DNA from: Chrysomallon squamiferum
Lineage: Eukaryota > Mollusca > Gastropoda > Neomphalida > Peltospiridae
Length of the DNA stretch: 64,000 nt
Assembly (NCBI GenBank): GCA_012295275.1
Contig: CM022672.1
Span: 9,682,904 to 9,746,903 of the forward strand
Reading direction: 5' to 3'
A program made the translations under genes and the position numbers. The notes under the pieces were generated by a model. It was not told the DNA's origin, did not search any database, and saw only the letters and a list, made by a program, of their open reading frames with translations. Below, piece after piece: positions 12,637 through 23,104 of this stretch (its first letter is position 1; each line of letters starts with the position of its first letter).

Positions 12637-12759
12637 ATATAAATGAATGTTCTACACATGCTGCTAACTGTGATGCTCGTGCAATATGCATTAACACACC
12701 GGGAAGTTACAAGTGTAAATGCCAAGCTGGTTATACTGGAGATGGGCATTTTTGTCACA
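12637..12759 (+). CDS. Calcium-binding EGF exon (DINEC type), module a
   Basis: The 123-base phase 1-1 exon lies between GTACAG and GTGAGT. It has the calcium-binding start D-I-N-E-C and cysteine spacing C-x6-C-x5-C-x8-C-x-C-x10-C. CINTPGSYKC fits the Asp/Asn hydroxylation consensus of calcium-binding EGF domains, and GYTGDG precedes the last cysteine. It pairs with the next exon as a two-exon module that recurs at 18,975 and 20,309. Confidence 0.9.
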
Positions 12760-12847
12760 GTGAGTACATAACTTTAAAAAATATATATATATATACTTAT
12801 TAATATTAATCGTTTATTTTTTTTAAAAACCCTATTAAACACTGCAG

Positions 12848-12848
<1 letters not shown>

Positions 12849-12910
<62 letters not shown>
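12849..12910. repeat. CA dinucleotide microsatellite
   Basis: About 31 uninterrupted CA units lie in the intron between the two EGF exons of module a. The same position in the paralogous introns also holds CA runs (19,429-19,462 and 20,701-20,743), so the tract predates the duplication. Confidence 0.95.
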
Positions 12911-12914
<4 letters not shown>

Positions 12915-12989
12915 CACACACAATTATTGATATTTAGTGTAAAAGGACATCATGAAAAACATTTGAGCATAAATTAAATTTCTTTTCAG

Positions 12990-13118
12990 GACTTTACATT
13001 GCTGAGTGTGTTCCTGGAAGACACGAATGTGACGTCCATGCTAGATGTGTACATACTATTGACGGTTATAAATGTAAATGTTATTCTGGCTACGAGGGTA
13101 ATGGAATTTCATGCACAG
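12990..13118 (+). CDS. EGF-like exon (IAEC type), module a
   Basis: The 129-base phase 1-1 exon lies between TCTTTTCAG and GTAAAG, with spacing C-x6-C-x5-C-x8-C-x-C-x10-C. Its paralogs at 19,530 and 20,811 begin LDIAEC. Here the Asp is Tyr (LYIAEC), so a calcium ligand position is probably lost in this copy. Confidence 0.9.
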
Positions 13119-13715
13119 GTAAAGATATGTTATCCGAAACTGAATTGTATTCCTTATTTGATTATGGAACTAAAATACAAATGCATATTCTATTTTTCAT
13201 ATCTAAACAGGCAGACAAACAGAATCGACAATTCACCAATATCACAACTATTAATTAATGAAATTCCAAAGATTACCGTTATATCTGGCCAGTAATACTG
13301 AATCATTTCGATCCTAAATAATCACTCATATCCGAGTGTATACTGTATCAATACATAAGTCTATTCGTTGCATCATGACATTTAATATTTTATTTTTATT
13401 GAATCTTTCTCTTTACTGCAAATAAATAAAATAAAATACAATAAATATTATTATTATTATTATAATTATTATTATTATTATCACTACTACTACTACTACT
13501 ACTGTTATTATCATCATCATCGTCGTGAGTAAAAATAAATAAATAATTTATTCAGTTTAACACAAGAAATGTCTTGTTATATTTTTGTTGATTCTATTGC
13601 ATTAGATCCACTTTTCGATTTCACAATAATCACTTAAAAAACATTGATTTTAATTTCACAGCTTTGTTACATACAAACTAATAGCTCAGTTGATGTTTCT
13701 GGTATTTATGTACAG

Positions 13716-13838
13716 ATATAAATGAATGTTCTACGTATGCTGCTAACTGTCATCCTCGTGCAACATGCATTAACACACCGGGAAGTTACAAGTGTAAATG
13801 CCAAGCTGGTTATACTGGAGATGGGCATTTTTGTTACA
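13716..13838 (+). CDS. Calcium-binding EGF exon (DINEC type), cassette 1
   Basis: The 123-base phase 1-1 exon lies between GTACAG and GTGAGT. It has DINEC, CINTPGSYKC and GYTGDG as at 12,637, with NCHPRATC in the second loop. It matches the exons at 18,975, 20,309 and 21,363. Confidence 0.9.
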
Positions 13839-13988
13839 GTGAGTACATAACTTAAATTTTTTAAAATAAAATATACATGCATGCATGCACATGAGCTCAT
13901 GAAAGCACACACACGCATATAAGTCTACTGATATTTAGTGTAAAGGACATCATGAAAATATTTTACCATAAATTAAATTTATTTTCAG

Positions 13989-14114
13989 TAATTCAAGATC
14001 CTTGTAGTGATGGAACCAGAACTTGTGATCAAAATGCCAAGTGTGTTGAAAAGTCAGGATTCTACCAGTGTGTCTGCAATTCGGGATATGATGGTGATGG
14101 CTATAAATGTGTTG
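13989..14114 (+). CDS. EGF-like exon (DPCS type), shortened by a deletion fusion
   Basis: The 126-base phase 1-1 exon lies between TTTTCAG and GTGGGT, with C-x6-C-x5-C-x8-C-x-C-x10-C and GYDGDG. Its paralog at 21,809 is 12 bases longer at the start. Here the acceptor belongs to an upstream degenerate exon (see 21,637), joined to this exon by a deletion that kept the frame. The upstream intron is only 150 bases as a result. Confidence 0.88.
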
Positions 14115-14144
14115 GTGGGTATCACGAATCAGATTAAGTAACTG

Positions 14145-14149
<5 letters not shown>

Positions 14150-14178
<29 letters not shown>
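14150..14178. repeat. TA dinucleotide microsatellite
   Basis: A TA run just after the EGF exon donor is read directly. It is shared with the paralogous intron at about 21,983-22,011. Confidence 0.9.
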
Positions 14179-14181
<3 letters not shown>

Positions 14182-14615
14182 GGATGTACATGCGGTAGAC
14201 TCGCTATCTGTGCAGATCTTGTCTGATATATTATCATTGAGCGGCTCATATAAAGATCAACTTTAACGATGTATCAAATAGTACACGTAAAAGAAACATT
14301 AGTCCCTTGAGTCTACATATCCATTGTGAATTTGTGTGACATAATGTAGCTGAATGTGCTACTCTAACTGGTTACGTAACAGATACTATGCAAGCAGAAA
14401 CCTGCCAAATGAATGGCTGCTGAAATTTATCCATCTTCATATCAGTCTATCTATATATGTGTTCGTATAATTTAAATATCTCCTTCATTCATTTTTGTTT
14501 CATTCCTTCATTTACTTTAATTTATTTAATTTGATTTTGTTTTGTTTGTTATATAATCTATATTTATATTATGTATTGTTATATGGATAGTCATTAGCTA
14601 TTGTTTTCTTTGCAG

Positions 14616-14759
14616 AAAGGTCAGTGTGTCCAGATTACATTAGCCTTCATCCAACAGATGCAAGGAAGTTCTACAAGTACCAAGAAGGTCAAGGAAATGT
14701 CTTACTATTCTGTCAAAAGAATCTCATGTTTTGGCCTAGTCTATGCACCTGTGTTCGGG
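14616..14759 (+). CDS. Chitin-binding-like exon 1, cassette 1
   Basis: The 144-base phase 1-1 exon lies between CTTTGCAG and GTAAAT. It starts SVCPDYISLHPTDARKFYKY, which resembles the start of peritrophin-A/CBM14 domains (CP-x-LHP-x-D-x2-K-F-Y-x-C), and ends with FCQ, FWP and LCTC. Only four cysteines are present, and the cysteine expected after KFY is Tyr, so this is a divergent domain and chitin binding is uncertain. Confidence 0.8.
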
Positions 14760-14893
14760 GTAAATGCCTATATATTTATTTTATTCACTTGATTGTTTGT
14801 TTTACATGTGAACTGGGAGCAAATGAGGTATGAAATTGCACGAAATTGCATGAAATGAGAATTACATTAAACCAAAACTGCGGTTTTCAGTTT

Positions 14894-14938
14894 AATAATA
14901 ATAATAATAATAATAATAAATATTATTATTATTATTAT

Positions 14939-14979
<41 letters not shown>
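14894..14979. repeat. ATA / TAT / GTA compound microsatellite
   Basis: ATA units, then TAT units, then about 13 GTA units are read directly, ending about 20 bases before the next acceptor. Length variation here could affect splicing of the following exon. Confidence 0.9.
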
Positions 14980-14999
14980 ATTTTATTATTATTATTCAG

Positions 15000-15203
15000 A
15001 TATTTGTGAATCACAACAAGATGGACTCACTTGGTCGAAACATTTGGATTTCAGTAGTGACAAACGTAATTGTTATGCTTATTTCAAATGTTCTGGTGGA
15101 AGATCTACATTTGCCTACTGCAATAATGGATATAGGTATGACGCGGAAGATAGATCTTGTGTTCCTGATTCTTCCTGTACTTACTCGGGACAACTACGAT
15201 TTG
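15000..15203 (+). CDS. Chitin-binding (peritrophin-A/CBM14) exon 2, cassette 1
   Basis: The 204-base phase 1-1 exon lies between ATTATTCAG and GTATGT. It includes ICE, a core CYAYFKCSGG, YCNNGYRYD, RSCV and SSCTY. The Y-x-C-x-G, C-x2-G-x3-D and final C-V pattern is typical of CBM14 domains. All six cysteines are present, so a disulfide-bonded chitin-binding fold is likely. Confidence 0.88.
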
Positions 15204-15618
15204 GTATGTGTTCATTTAACTCTAGATATTATGTTTGTTTATCTTTTTTTTTTCTTTTTTTTTATTCCTTCATTTGATTTCATTTGATTGATTTATTTGT
15301 TTATTTATTTATTTATTTATTTATTTATCTTATTTATTTATTAAATAATTTAGAAACTTCATGAAAGCTACAATTATTCACTGGTTAGTAAACTGAGTTG
15401 ATAACATCTATCTCTATCTACAAAAAAAAAAGGGATTAAACAAAAATATTTACTTTATGTTCCTCTGTTAGGCATATCTGCCAAAACATTTAGACGTTCT
15501 TGAATCATGTGAAAAAAATACATTCATTCACAAACCATTCTGTATAAAGGAAAACAAATTAGATAATGTCATTTACTACTGATGAGATGAAATACTGATG
15601 ATTATTTTATTATTTCAG

Positions 15619-15651
15619 ATCCAGATGTGAAAGTCTGTGAAAACTGTCCAG
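15619..15651 (+). CDS. 33-base micro-exon with CENC, cassette 1
   Basis: TATTTCAG and GTAAGT bound 33 bases encoding PDVKVCENCP plus split codons, phase 1-1. The exon and both splice sites are preserved in the duplicate at 23,829. The two cysteines do not complete a domain alone; they may form a small linker between the chitin-binding and EGF domains. Confidence 0.75.
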
Positions 15652-16034
15652 GTAAGTTGTTTAAATTCTTAAGATTAATGCTTATACTACTACTACACCT
15701 ACCATTTGTATTACCACTTCTGCTACAGTCACCATCATCACTACTACTACTAGTGTTACTGCTACAGTTATTACTACTACAACTAATGATGAAGAAAACA
15801 AATAATAATAAAAGGAAATAAACAGTAATCATAATCATAACCGAACAAAAATGTTTTAATTATTATTTCAATGAGAAACTTGTGAATTATCTGCCAGTGC
15901 AAAGAAAATGATAAAGAAATCATTACAGATAAAACATACATGCAGCTAATACATTATACATAGCGATGTTTCATGAAAAGTATTTAGCGATGTAAGTTTT
16001 TGTATTCGTAACTACATGTGGGTTTTTTCTTCAG

Positions 16035-16163
16035 ATGTTCCATTGACAGGATGTGCACTAGACCCAAGAATATGTCATGTCAATGCCCAGTGCGTTATTG
16101 TCAACAATACTTTCACATGTCAGTGCAACACTGGCTATGAAGGTGATGGCACTAACTGTGAAG
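16035..16163 (+). CDS. EGF-like exon (TGCALD type), cassette 1
   Basis: The 129-base phase 1-1 exon lies between TTCTTCAG and GTTTGT, with C-x6-C-x5-C-x8-C-x-C-x10-C, CHVNAQC and GYEGDG. It matches the exon at 24,221, which differs in the last residue (Val for Glu). Confidence 0.9.
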
Positions 16164-16733
16164 GTTTGTATCATCTCTGCAGTTTATATAAATACCTAGT
16201 GTTTTACAAGCAAGATCAAGTTCAATAAAGATATGTTTTAATTTCGAATTAATCCTATTTGTTAATCCTTCCAATTAGTTAACATTAGATAAATTATAAA
16301 TTTAATACAAATCAAACTTGTTAATTGAATTTTTGAATGAGATAATTTTAAACAGGAAACATCCATACATTGCAAAGGCTACTATCCATAATAAACACTA
16401 GTTGGGAAAATATTTAGTTTTTGACGTTCATATAAATGTTTTAAAAAAAGAATAAAATAATAATTTAAGATACTGTAACTTTCTATTATTTCTCTGGAAG
16501 CTGTACAATTCTAACTTTAATTATCACAGACTGAATTTTCAGTTTATCTGAGTATTTTATCCCTGTTTTTGGAAAAAATTTTTTTATTAAAAGCTATACT
16601 CAGATTACCAATCCAGTTTCTAATAATGTTTTATTGATACTGCTGTTATTACAATTGATATGTTGTTGTTGTTGTTGCTTTTTATTTATTTATTTATTTA
16701 TATTTAATTAACAATTCTTTTTTTTTTCCTCAG

Positions 16734-16760
16734 CTGTTACATATAGTGAAATGGTAAAAC
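16734..16760 (+). CDS. Putative 27-base micro-exon
   Basis: A long T-rich tract with TTCCTCAG is followed by 27 bases and a strong donor GTAAGTAAG. The exon reads VTYSEMVK plus split codons in phase 1-1, so it joins 16,163 to 17,206 in frame. In the duplicated region near 24,870 the donor is decayed (ACTTTAAGT), so this exon is either unique to this copy or not real. Confidence 0.45.
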
Positions 16761-17205
16761 GTAAGTAAGAATAAATGTTTTGAAATTAAAATTACAAAGA
16801 TATTAGACATGTAATATAAATTTATAAATTTTGTATTATCTCACAAACTCCTGCAAATATAACACGTTTTACCATTAGAAAAATGTAATTCATTAATTTA
16901 CAAATATCTTTAATATTCATTACTTTTGACTGCTCTACAGATGTTAAAATGTTCTAAATATACTTGTTGTGGGAAAGCAAAAGTAAATAAAATTCAGAAA
17001 AAGAGAAAAAGATGTTACGAAATAATTAAGAAAGAAATGGAAAGTAATGTATGCAAAAGAAACAACTTTCACATTTTTGAACTATATTATTTTCTCTGGA
17101 GTAAAATCCACAAATATATTCCAACGACAACAATAATAAATAAATAGATATTTATAAACACTATTTCTTGAAGTAACTTTTTAAAATTCTCTTCAATTCT
17201 TTCAG

Positions 17206-17334
17206 CTGTAGGGAGAGATCTTTGTAATGACATAAACCGACCGTGTGACCAAAATGCCAAGTGTGTTGAAAAGTCAGGATACTACCAGTGTGTGTGCAGT
17301 CCAGGATACTATGGAAATGGTTACAAATGTGATG
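17206..17334 (+). CDS. EGF-like exon (DLCND type)
   Basis: The 129-base phase 1-1 exon lies between TTCTTTCAG and GTGGGT, with C-x6-C-x5-C-x8-C-x-C-x10-C and GYYGNG. Its second half (CDQNAKCVEKSG) is close to the exons at 13,989 and 21,809, so it is an older paralog of them. Confidence 0.9.
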
Positions 17335-18705
17335 GTGGGTATTGCAAAGCAGATTCAGTTAACGTTAAATATGGTGTCCATTTTGGATATACATTTAGAT
17401 TCTTGCCAAAGGTCTCTTTTGCATCCTGTCAGCTAAATGTGCATATAGTCCTTATAAGATAAAGTTGCGTGAGCCATAATATGAATATAGCTGGATGTGC
17501 ATCTCTAAGAATATATGCAAAAGCCTTTTTTATAACAGAAGGCAGCCATTGATAGAGAGCTATTGATATTTACATATTTTAAAAGTAATATGACTGGTAA
17601 TATAATATTTCAAGTTAATCTTTTTAAAAACACTTAGTGCTGTGGCCACACTTCGATAATTGATAATTATATTCCATAATAGATCAAATATTAATATATT
17701 CAGAAGTCAGCACAAAACAAAAAGCTCTTTATAAAACGTTTACAGTGTTCTGTAATATTACATTTATCACAGTAAACAAAAACAAAAACAAATTATTATA
17801 AACATACTTAATATATTAAATAAAGCCAAATGAAAATGAAACATTTTACTACTACTACTAATAATAATATTAATAATAATAATAATAATGTGAAGGAATT
17901 TATCCCTTTTTGTTGACTCATCTCAGAATTGCTTTATTGTTACTAACACAAAATTTCTGTTGCACTCAAATATATTTTAATATTTTTTGTTTGCAATTCA
18001 AACATTTAGTAATACTTGAAACTAAAAAGAATGAAATGTTTTATTATCAAGAACATCAAAACATAATGCAACTGTTAACACTGAAGGAGTAGAACAAATA
18101 AATACCTAATATTTCAATCCCCTTTATTTCTTTTAGCCATAATCGAAATTAATTATTAAATTTAATAAATGAATGAAATTATTAAATACCGATTTACCAT
18201 TATAATATTTATTTCATTACACTGTAGCATTTGCTTCAGTGAAACATTAACCAAGTTGAAATACTTTTTACTTACAAACAATTAACACAGAAAGTTAGAT
18301 AGATATAATTATGTGCCAGTCTGTATCATTCATTTATATTTGGAACTAAGAAGCAATTATTTGAAGCAAAAGATTAACTACATGAAAATATATTTATAGC
18401 ATCGGAAGAGATATATTTTTCTTTTTTTATCACACACACCCAACAGTTCAGTATTATCATAGCTGTCAATGAAATTTCAAAAGATTACTATTATACCTGG
18501 CCAGTAATATTGAATCATTTCAAAACTAAATAACAAGTCATATTAGAGTGTGTACTATATTAGTACATATATTTATTAATTACATTATGATTTGTAAAAT
18601 TGTATTTTTATTTTTCATTATATTCACTGCAGAATTTCTTTTTTATATAATAACGATATTATTATTTTTATTATTTTTATTATTATAATTATTATTATGA
18701 TTATG

Positions 18706-18767
<62 letters not shown>

Positions 18768-18974
18768 AAATAAATAAATAACCAAATGAACTAATTAATA
18801 AATTGTTTCTTCAGTTTGACAAAATAAATGTTTTATTATATTTTTGTTTATTCTATTGCATTTGATCCACTTTTGTACTTCGCAATAATCACTTCAAAGA
18901 TATTGATTATAATTTCACAGCTTTGTTACATACAAACTAAAAGTTCAGTTGACGTTTCTGGTATTTATGTATAG
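17335..18974 (+). other. Intron, 1.6 kb
   Basis: No exon is found. The chitin-binding exons that follow the paralogous EGF exons at 13,989 and 21,809 are absent. From about 18,440 the sequence resembles the intron at 13,200-13,715 (for example the stretch with CTGGCCAGTAATA), marking the start of another duplicated module. An ATT tract lies at about 18,700-18,765. Confidence 0.6.
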
Positions 18975-19097
18975 ATATAAATGAATGTTCTACGTATGCT
19001 GCTAACTGTCATCCTCGTGCAACATGCATTAACACACCGGGAAGTTACAAATGTAAATGCCAAGCTGGTTATACTGGAGATGGGCATTTTTGTTACA
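18975..19097 (+). CDS. Calcium-binding EGF exon (DINEC type), module b
   Basis: The 123-base phase 1-1 exon has acceptor TATAG instead of the TACAG of its paralogs, and donor GTGAGT. It has DINEC, CINTPGSYKC and GYTGDG. Confidence 0.89.
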
Positions 19098-19425
19098 GTG
19101 AGTACATAACTTGAAAAAAAAGAAGATTAAATTAAATTTAAAAAAGAAAAGAAAAGAAAAGAAAATATATTACTTTCATTTTCATAACTATAAGCATAAC
19201 ATCAAGATAATACTTTAATTTGCAGATGAAAAATATATGTTACCAAATTTGTATTGCATATCTGATTGTGTTACGAAAACACACACAAAAAAATATCATT
19301 CTTGCAAATTTAATTAACGTAATATATACATTCATAGTAAAATAATAATTATTATTATTCATATATTTATTTTAAAAAACCCAATTAAACCATGCAGTCA
19401 CGTATATCTATGCACATGAAGTGAT

Positions 19426-19428
<3 letters not shown>

Positions 19429-19462
<34 letters not shown>
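19429..19462. repeat. CA dinucleotide microsatellite
   Basis: A CA run at the intron position matching 12,849-12,910, but shorter. Confidence 0.9.
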
Positions 19463-19464
<2 letters not shown>

Positions 19465-19529
19465 TATTGATATTTAGTGTAAAAGGACATCATGAAAAAC
19501 ATTTGAGCATAAATTAAATTTCTTTTCAG

Positions 19530-19658
19530 GACTTGACATTGCTGAGTGTGTTCCTGGAAGACACGAATGTGACGTCCATGCTAGATGTGTACACACTATT
19601 GACGGTTATAAATGTAAATGTTATTCTGGCTACCAGGGTAATGGAATTTCCTGCACAG
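19530..19658 (+). CDS. EGF-like exon (LDIAEC type), module b
   Basis: The 129-base phase 1-1 exon lies between TCTTTTCAG and GTAAAG. It keeps the Asp of LDIAEC that is Tyr at 12,990, and has GYQGNG before the last cysteine. Confidence 0.9.
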
Positions 19659-20049
19659 GTAAAGATATGTTATCCGAAACTGATTTGTATTCCTTATTTG
19701 ATTATGGATCTGAAATACAAATGCATTTTCTATTTTTCATATCTAAACAGGCAGACAAACAGAATTGAGAAATCAATAATATCACAGCCATTAATTAATG
19801 AAATTCCAGAGATTACCGTTATATCTGGCCAGTCATACTGAATCATTTCGATTCTAAATAATGACTCATATCCGAGTGTATACTGTATCAATACATAAGC
19901 CTATTCGTTGCATCATGACATTTAAAATGTTATTTTCATTGAATCTTTCTCTTTACTGCAAATAAATAAAATAAAATAAAATAAATATTATTATTATTAT
20001 TATTTTTATTATTATTATTATTTTTATTATTATTATTTTCACTACTACA

Positions 20050-20085
<36 letters not shown>

Positions 20086-20308
20086 GTTATTATCATCATC
20101 ATCATCGTGAGAAAATATAAATAAATAAATAAATACTTTCTTCAGTTTAACACAAGAAATGTCTTGTTATATATTTTTTTTTGATTCTATTGCATTAGAT
20201 CCACTTTTCCATTTCACAATAATCACTTAAAAGACATTGATTATAATTTCACAGCTTTGTTACATACAAACTAAAAGCTCAATTGATGTTTCTGGTATTT
20301 ATGTACAG

Positions 20309-20431
20309 ATATAAATGAATGTTCTACGTATGCTGCTAACTGTCATCCTCGTGCAACATGCATTAACACACCGGGAAGTTACAAGTGTAAATGCCAAGCT
20401 GGTTATACTGGAGATGGGCATTTTTGTTACA
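20309..20431 (+). CDS. Calcium-binding EGF exon (DINEC type), module c
   Basis: The 123-base phase 1-1 exon lies between GTACAG and GTGAGT. It encodes the same protein as 18,975, and the flanking introns also match. Confidence 0.9.
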
Positions 20432-20699
20432 GTGAGTACATAACTTGAAAAAAAAGAAGAAGATTAAATTAAATTTAAAAAAGAAAAGAAAAGAAAATAT
20501 ATTACTTTCATTTTCATACCTGTGAGTATAACATCAAGATAATACTTTAATTTGCAGATGAAAAATTGTTATTCTTGCAAATTTAATTAACGTAATATAT
20601 ACATTCATAGTAAAATAATAATTATTATTATTCATATATTTATTTTAAAAAACCCAATTAAACCATGCAGTCACGTATATCTAAGCACATGAAGTGATG

Positions 20700-20700
<1 letters not shown>

Positions 20701-20743
<43 letters not shown>
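20701..20743. repeat. CA dinucleotide microsatellite
   Basis: A CA run of about 21 units, the third paralogous copy of the tract. Confidence 0.92.
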
Positions 20744-20745
<2 letters not shown>

Positions 20746-20810
20746 TATTGATATTTAGTGTAAAAGGACATCATGAAAAACATTTGAGCATAAATTAAAT
20801 TTCTTTTCAG

Positions 20811-20939
20811 GACTTGACATTGCTGAGTGTGTTCCTGGAAGACACGAATGTGACGTCCATGCTAGATGTGTACACACTATTGACGGTTATAAATGTAAAT
20901 GTTATTCTGGCTACCAGGGTAATGGAATTTCCTGCACAG
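20811..20939 (+). CDS. EGF-like exon (LDIAEC type), module c
   Basis: The 129-base phase 1-1 exon lies between TCTTTTCAG and GTAAAG and encodes the same protein as 19,530. Modules b and c are tandem duplicates of about 1.3 kb. Confidence 0.9.
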
Positions 20940-21362
20940 GTAAAGATATGTTATCTGAAACTGATTTGTATTCCTTTTTTGATTATGGAACTAAAATACA
21001 AATGCATATTCTATTTTTCATATCTAAACAGGCAGACAAACAGAACTGACAATTCAACAATATCAGATATATTAATTAATGAAATTCCAAAGATGACTAC
21101 TACTACTACTACTATTACTGTTATTATCATCATCATCGTCATTATCATCACCATCGTGAGTAAAAATAAATAAATAATCAAATAAATAAATAATTTCTTC
21201 AGTTTAACACAAGAAATGTCTTGTTATATTTTTGTTGATTCTATTGCATTAGATCCACTTTTCCATTTCACAATAATCACTTAAAAGACATTGATTTTAA
21301 TTTCACAGCTTTGTTACATACAAACTAAAAGTTCAGTTGACGTTTCTGGTATTTATGTACAG

Positions 21363-21485
21363 ATATAAATGAATGTTCTACGTATGCTGCTAACTGTCAT
21401 CCTCGTGCAACATGCATTAACACACCGGGAAGTTACAAATGTAAATGCCAAGCTGGTTATACTGGAGATGGGCACTTTTGTTACA
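21363..21485 (+). CDS. Calcium-binding EGF exon (DINEC type), cassette 2
   Basis: The 123-base phase 1-1 exon lies between GTACAG and GTGAGT. It is the fifth DINEC-type exon in the window and the counterpart of 13,716. Confidence 0.9.
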
Positions 21486-21636
21486 GTGAGTACATAACTT
21501 AAATTTTTTTTAAATAAAATACACACGCATGCATGCACATGAGCTCATGAAAGTACACACACGCATATAAGTCTATTGGTATTTAGTGTAAATGACATCA
21601 TGAAAAGATTTTAGCATAAATTAAATTTATTTTCAG

Positions 21637-21719
21637 TTAATGACATTCATGAATGTTACTCGAACACCGAATTTTGATGTGAATGCTAGATGTATAAATA
21701 TCATAACACTATTTGATAT
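21637..21719 (+). pseudogene. Degenerate EGF exon
   Basis: The acceptor TTTTCAG is followed by a frame reading NDIHECYSNT, like a calcium-binding EGF start. A frameshift then occurs; in the next frame DVNARC can be read. No complete six-cysteine set or donor remains, and stops occur in the starting frame. Its paralog in the left cassette was removed by a deletion. Confidence 0.75.
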
Positions 21720-21808
21720 ACTGATGTCTTTAGAACTAATGGATGTATCAAAAAAATAATAAAACGCTGTTTCTTCCAGTAAGTAACTTTTTTTTAAATG
21801 CTTTTCAG

Positions 21809-21946
21809 TTCTTGGAAATGTAATTCAAGATCGTTGTAGTGATGGAACCAGAACTTGTGATCAAAATGCCAAGTGTGTTGAAAAGTCAGGATTCTACCAG
21901 TGTGTCTGCAATTCGGGATATGATGGTGATGGCTATAAATGTGTTG
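21809..21946 (+). CDS. EGF-like exon (DRCS type), cassette 2
   Basis: The 138-base phase 1-1 exon lies between CTTTTCAG and GTGGGT. It shows the full-length form of the exon shortened at 13,989, with four extra residues (LGNV) at the start. Arg replaces the Pro before the first cysteine. Cysteine spacing is C-x6-C-x5-C-x8-C-x-C-x10-C. Confidence 0.9.
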
Positions 21947-21976
21947 GTGGGTATCACGAATCAGATTAAGTAACTG

Positions 21977-22015
<39 letters not shown>

Positions 22016-22448
22016 GGATGTACATGCGGTAGACTCGCTATCTGTGCAGATCTTGTCTGATGTATTATCATTGAGCGGCTCATGTAAAGATCAACTTTAA
22101 CGATGTATCAAATAGTACACATAAAAGAAACACTAGTCCCTTGAGTCTATATATCCATTGTGAATTTGTGTGACATAATGTAGCTGAATGTGCTACTCTA
22201 ACTGGTTACGTAACAGATACTATGCAAGCAGAAACCTGCCAAATGAATGGCTGCTGAAATTTATCCATCTTCACATCAATCTATCTATATATGTGTTCGT
22301 ATAATTTAAATATCTCCTTCATTCATTTTTGTTTCATTCTTTCATTTCCTTTATTTATTTAATTTGATTTTGTTTTGTTTGTTATATAATCTATATTTAT
22401 ATTATGTATTGTTATATGGATAGTCATTAGCTATTGTTTTCTTTGCAG

Positions 22449-22592
22449 AAAGGTCAGTGTGTCCAGATTACATTAGTCTTCATCCTACAGATGCAAGGAA
22501 GTTCTACAAGTACCAAGAAGGTCAAGGAAATGTCTTACTATTCTGTCAAAAGAATCTCATGTTTTGGCCTAGTCTCTGCACCTGTGTTCGGG
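22449..22592 (+). CDS. Chitin-binding-like exon 1, cassette 2
   Basis: The 144-base phase 1-1 exon lies between CTTTGCAG and GTAAAT and encodes the same protein as 14,616. Base differences are mostly silent (AGC/AGT, ACA/CCT context), suggesting the divergent domain is still under constraint. Confidence 0.8.
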
Positions 22593-22705
22593 GTAAATGC
22601 CTATATATTTATTTTATTCACTTGATTGTTTGTTTTACATGTGAAATGGGAACAAATGAGGTATGAAATTGCACGAAATTGCATGAAATGAGAATTACGT
22701 TAAAA

Positions 22706-22759
<54 letters not shown>

Positions 22760-22875
22760 ATATTTGTGAAGCACAAGATGGATTCACTTGGTCTAAACAT
22801 TTGAATTGCAGTAGTGACAAACATAATTGTTATGCTTATTTCAAATGTTCTGGTGGAAGATCTACATATGCCTAA
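22760..22875 (+). pseudogene. Truncated chitin-binding exon 2
   Basis: An acceptor ATTATTCAG is followed by the first part of the chitin-binding exon (DICE through STYA). The frame then hits TAA at 22,873, where the sequence joins the intron that normally follows chitin-binding exon 1. It is the left product of a local tandem duplication; the intact exon follows at 23,105. There is no donor at the break, so it is probably skipped. Confidence 0.85.
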
Positions 22876-23066
22876 ATACATATATATTTATTTTGTTCAC
22901 TTGATTGTTTGTTTTACATCTGAAATGGGACCAACAAAGATATGAAATTGCGTGAAATAAATGTTCAATGTTGCTGCAGTTAAATATTTTAGAATTTCGG
23001 AGAATTTACATCAAACGAAAGCTGTTGTTGTTCTTATTGTTGTTGTGGTTGTGGTTGTGGTTGTGG

Positions 23067-23104
<38 letters not shown>

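Larger units (their letters stand above)
13540..16770 (+). repeat. Segmental duplication, left copy of the EGF/chitin-binding cassette
   Basis: Exons and introns here match 21,185-24,890 in order: DINEC EGF, DPCS EGF, two chitin-binding exons, the 33-base exon, then EGF. Similarity is near-identical up to about 16,165 and drops beyond. This copy has a deletion fusing two exons (at 13,989). The right copy has a decayed 27-base exon and an extra truncated chitin-binding exon. Confidence 0.9.

Noticed and set aside
13950-14249. Minus-strand frames overlapping the EGF exons (also 13706, 21353, 29038, 33670, 34333 and similar)
   Set aside because: They are antisense shadows of EGF exons; the plus strand has the six-cysteine domain and splice sites.
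16926-17147. Open frame of 73 codons and the AG before it at 16,940 as an EGF-gene exon
   Set aside because: In the phase required by the gene it reaches a stop after five codons, and the longer frame has no domain similarity.
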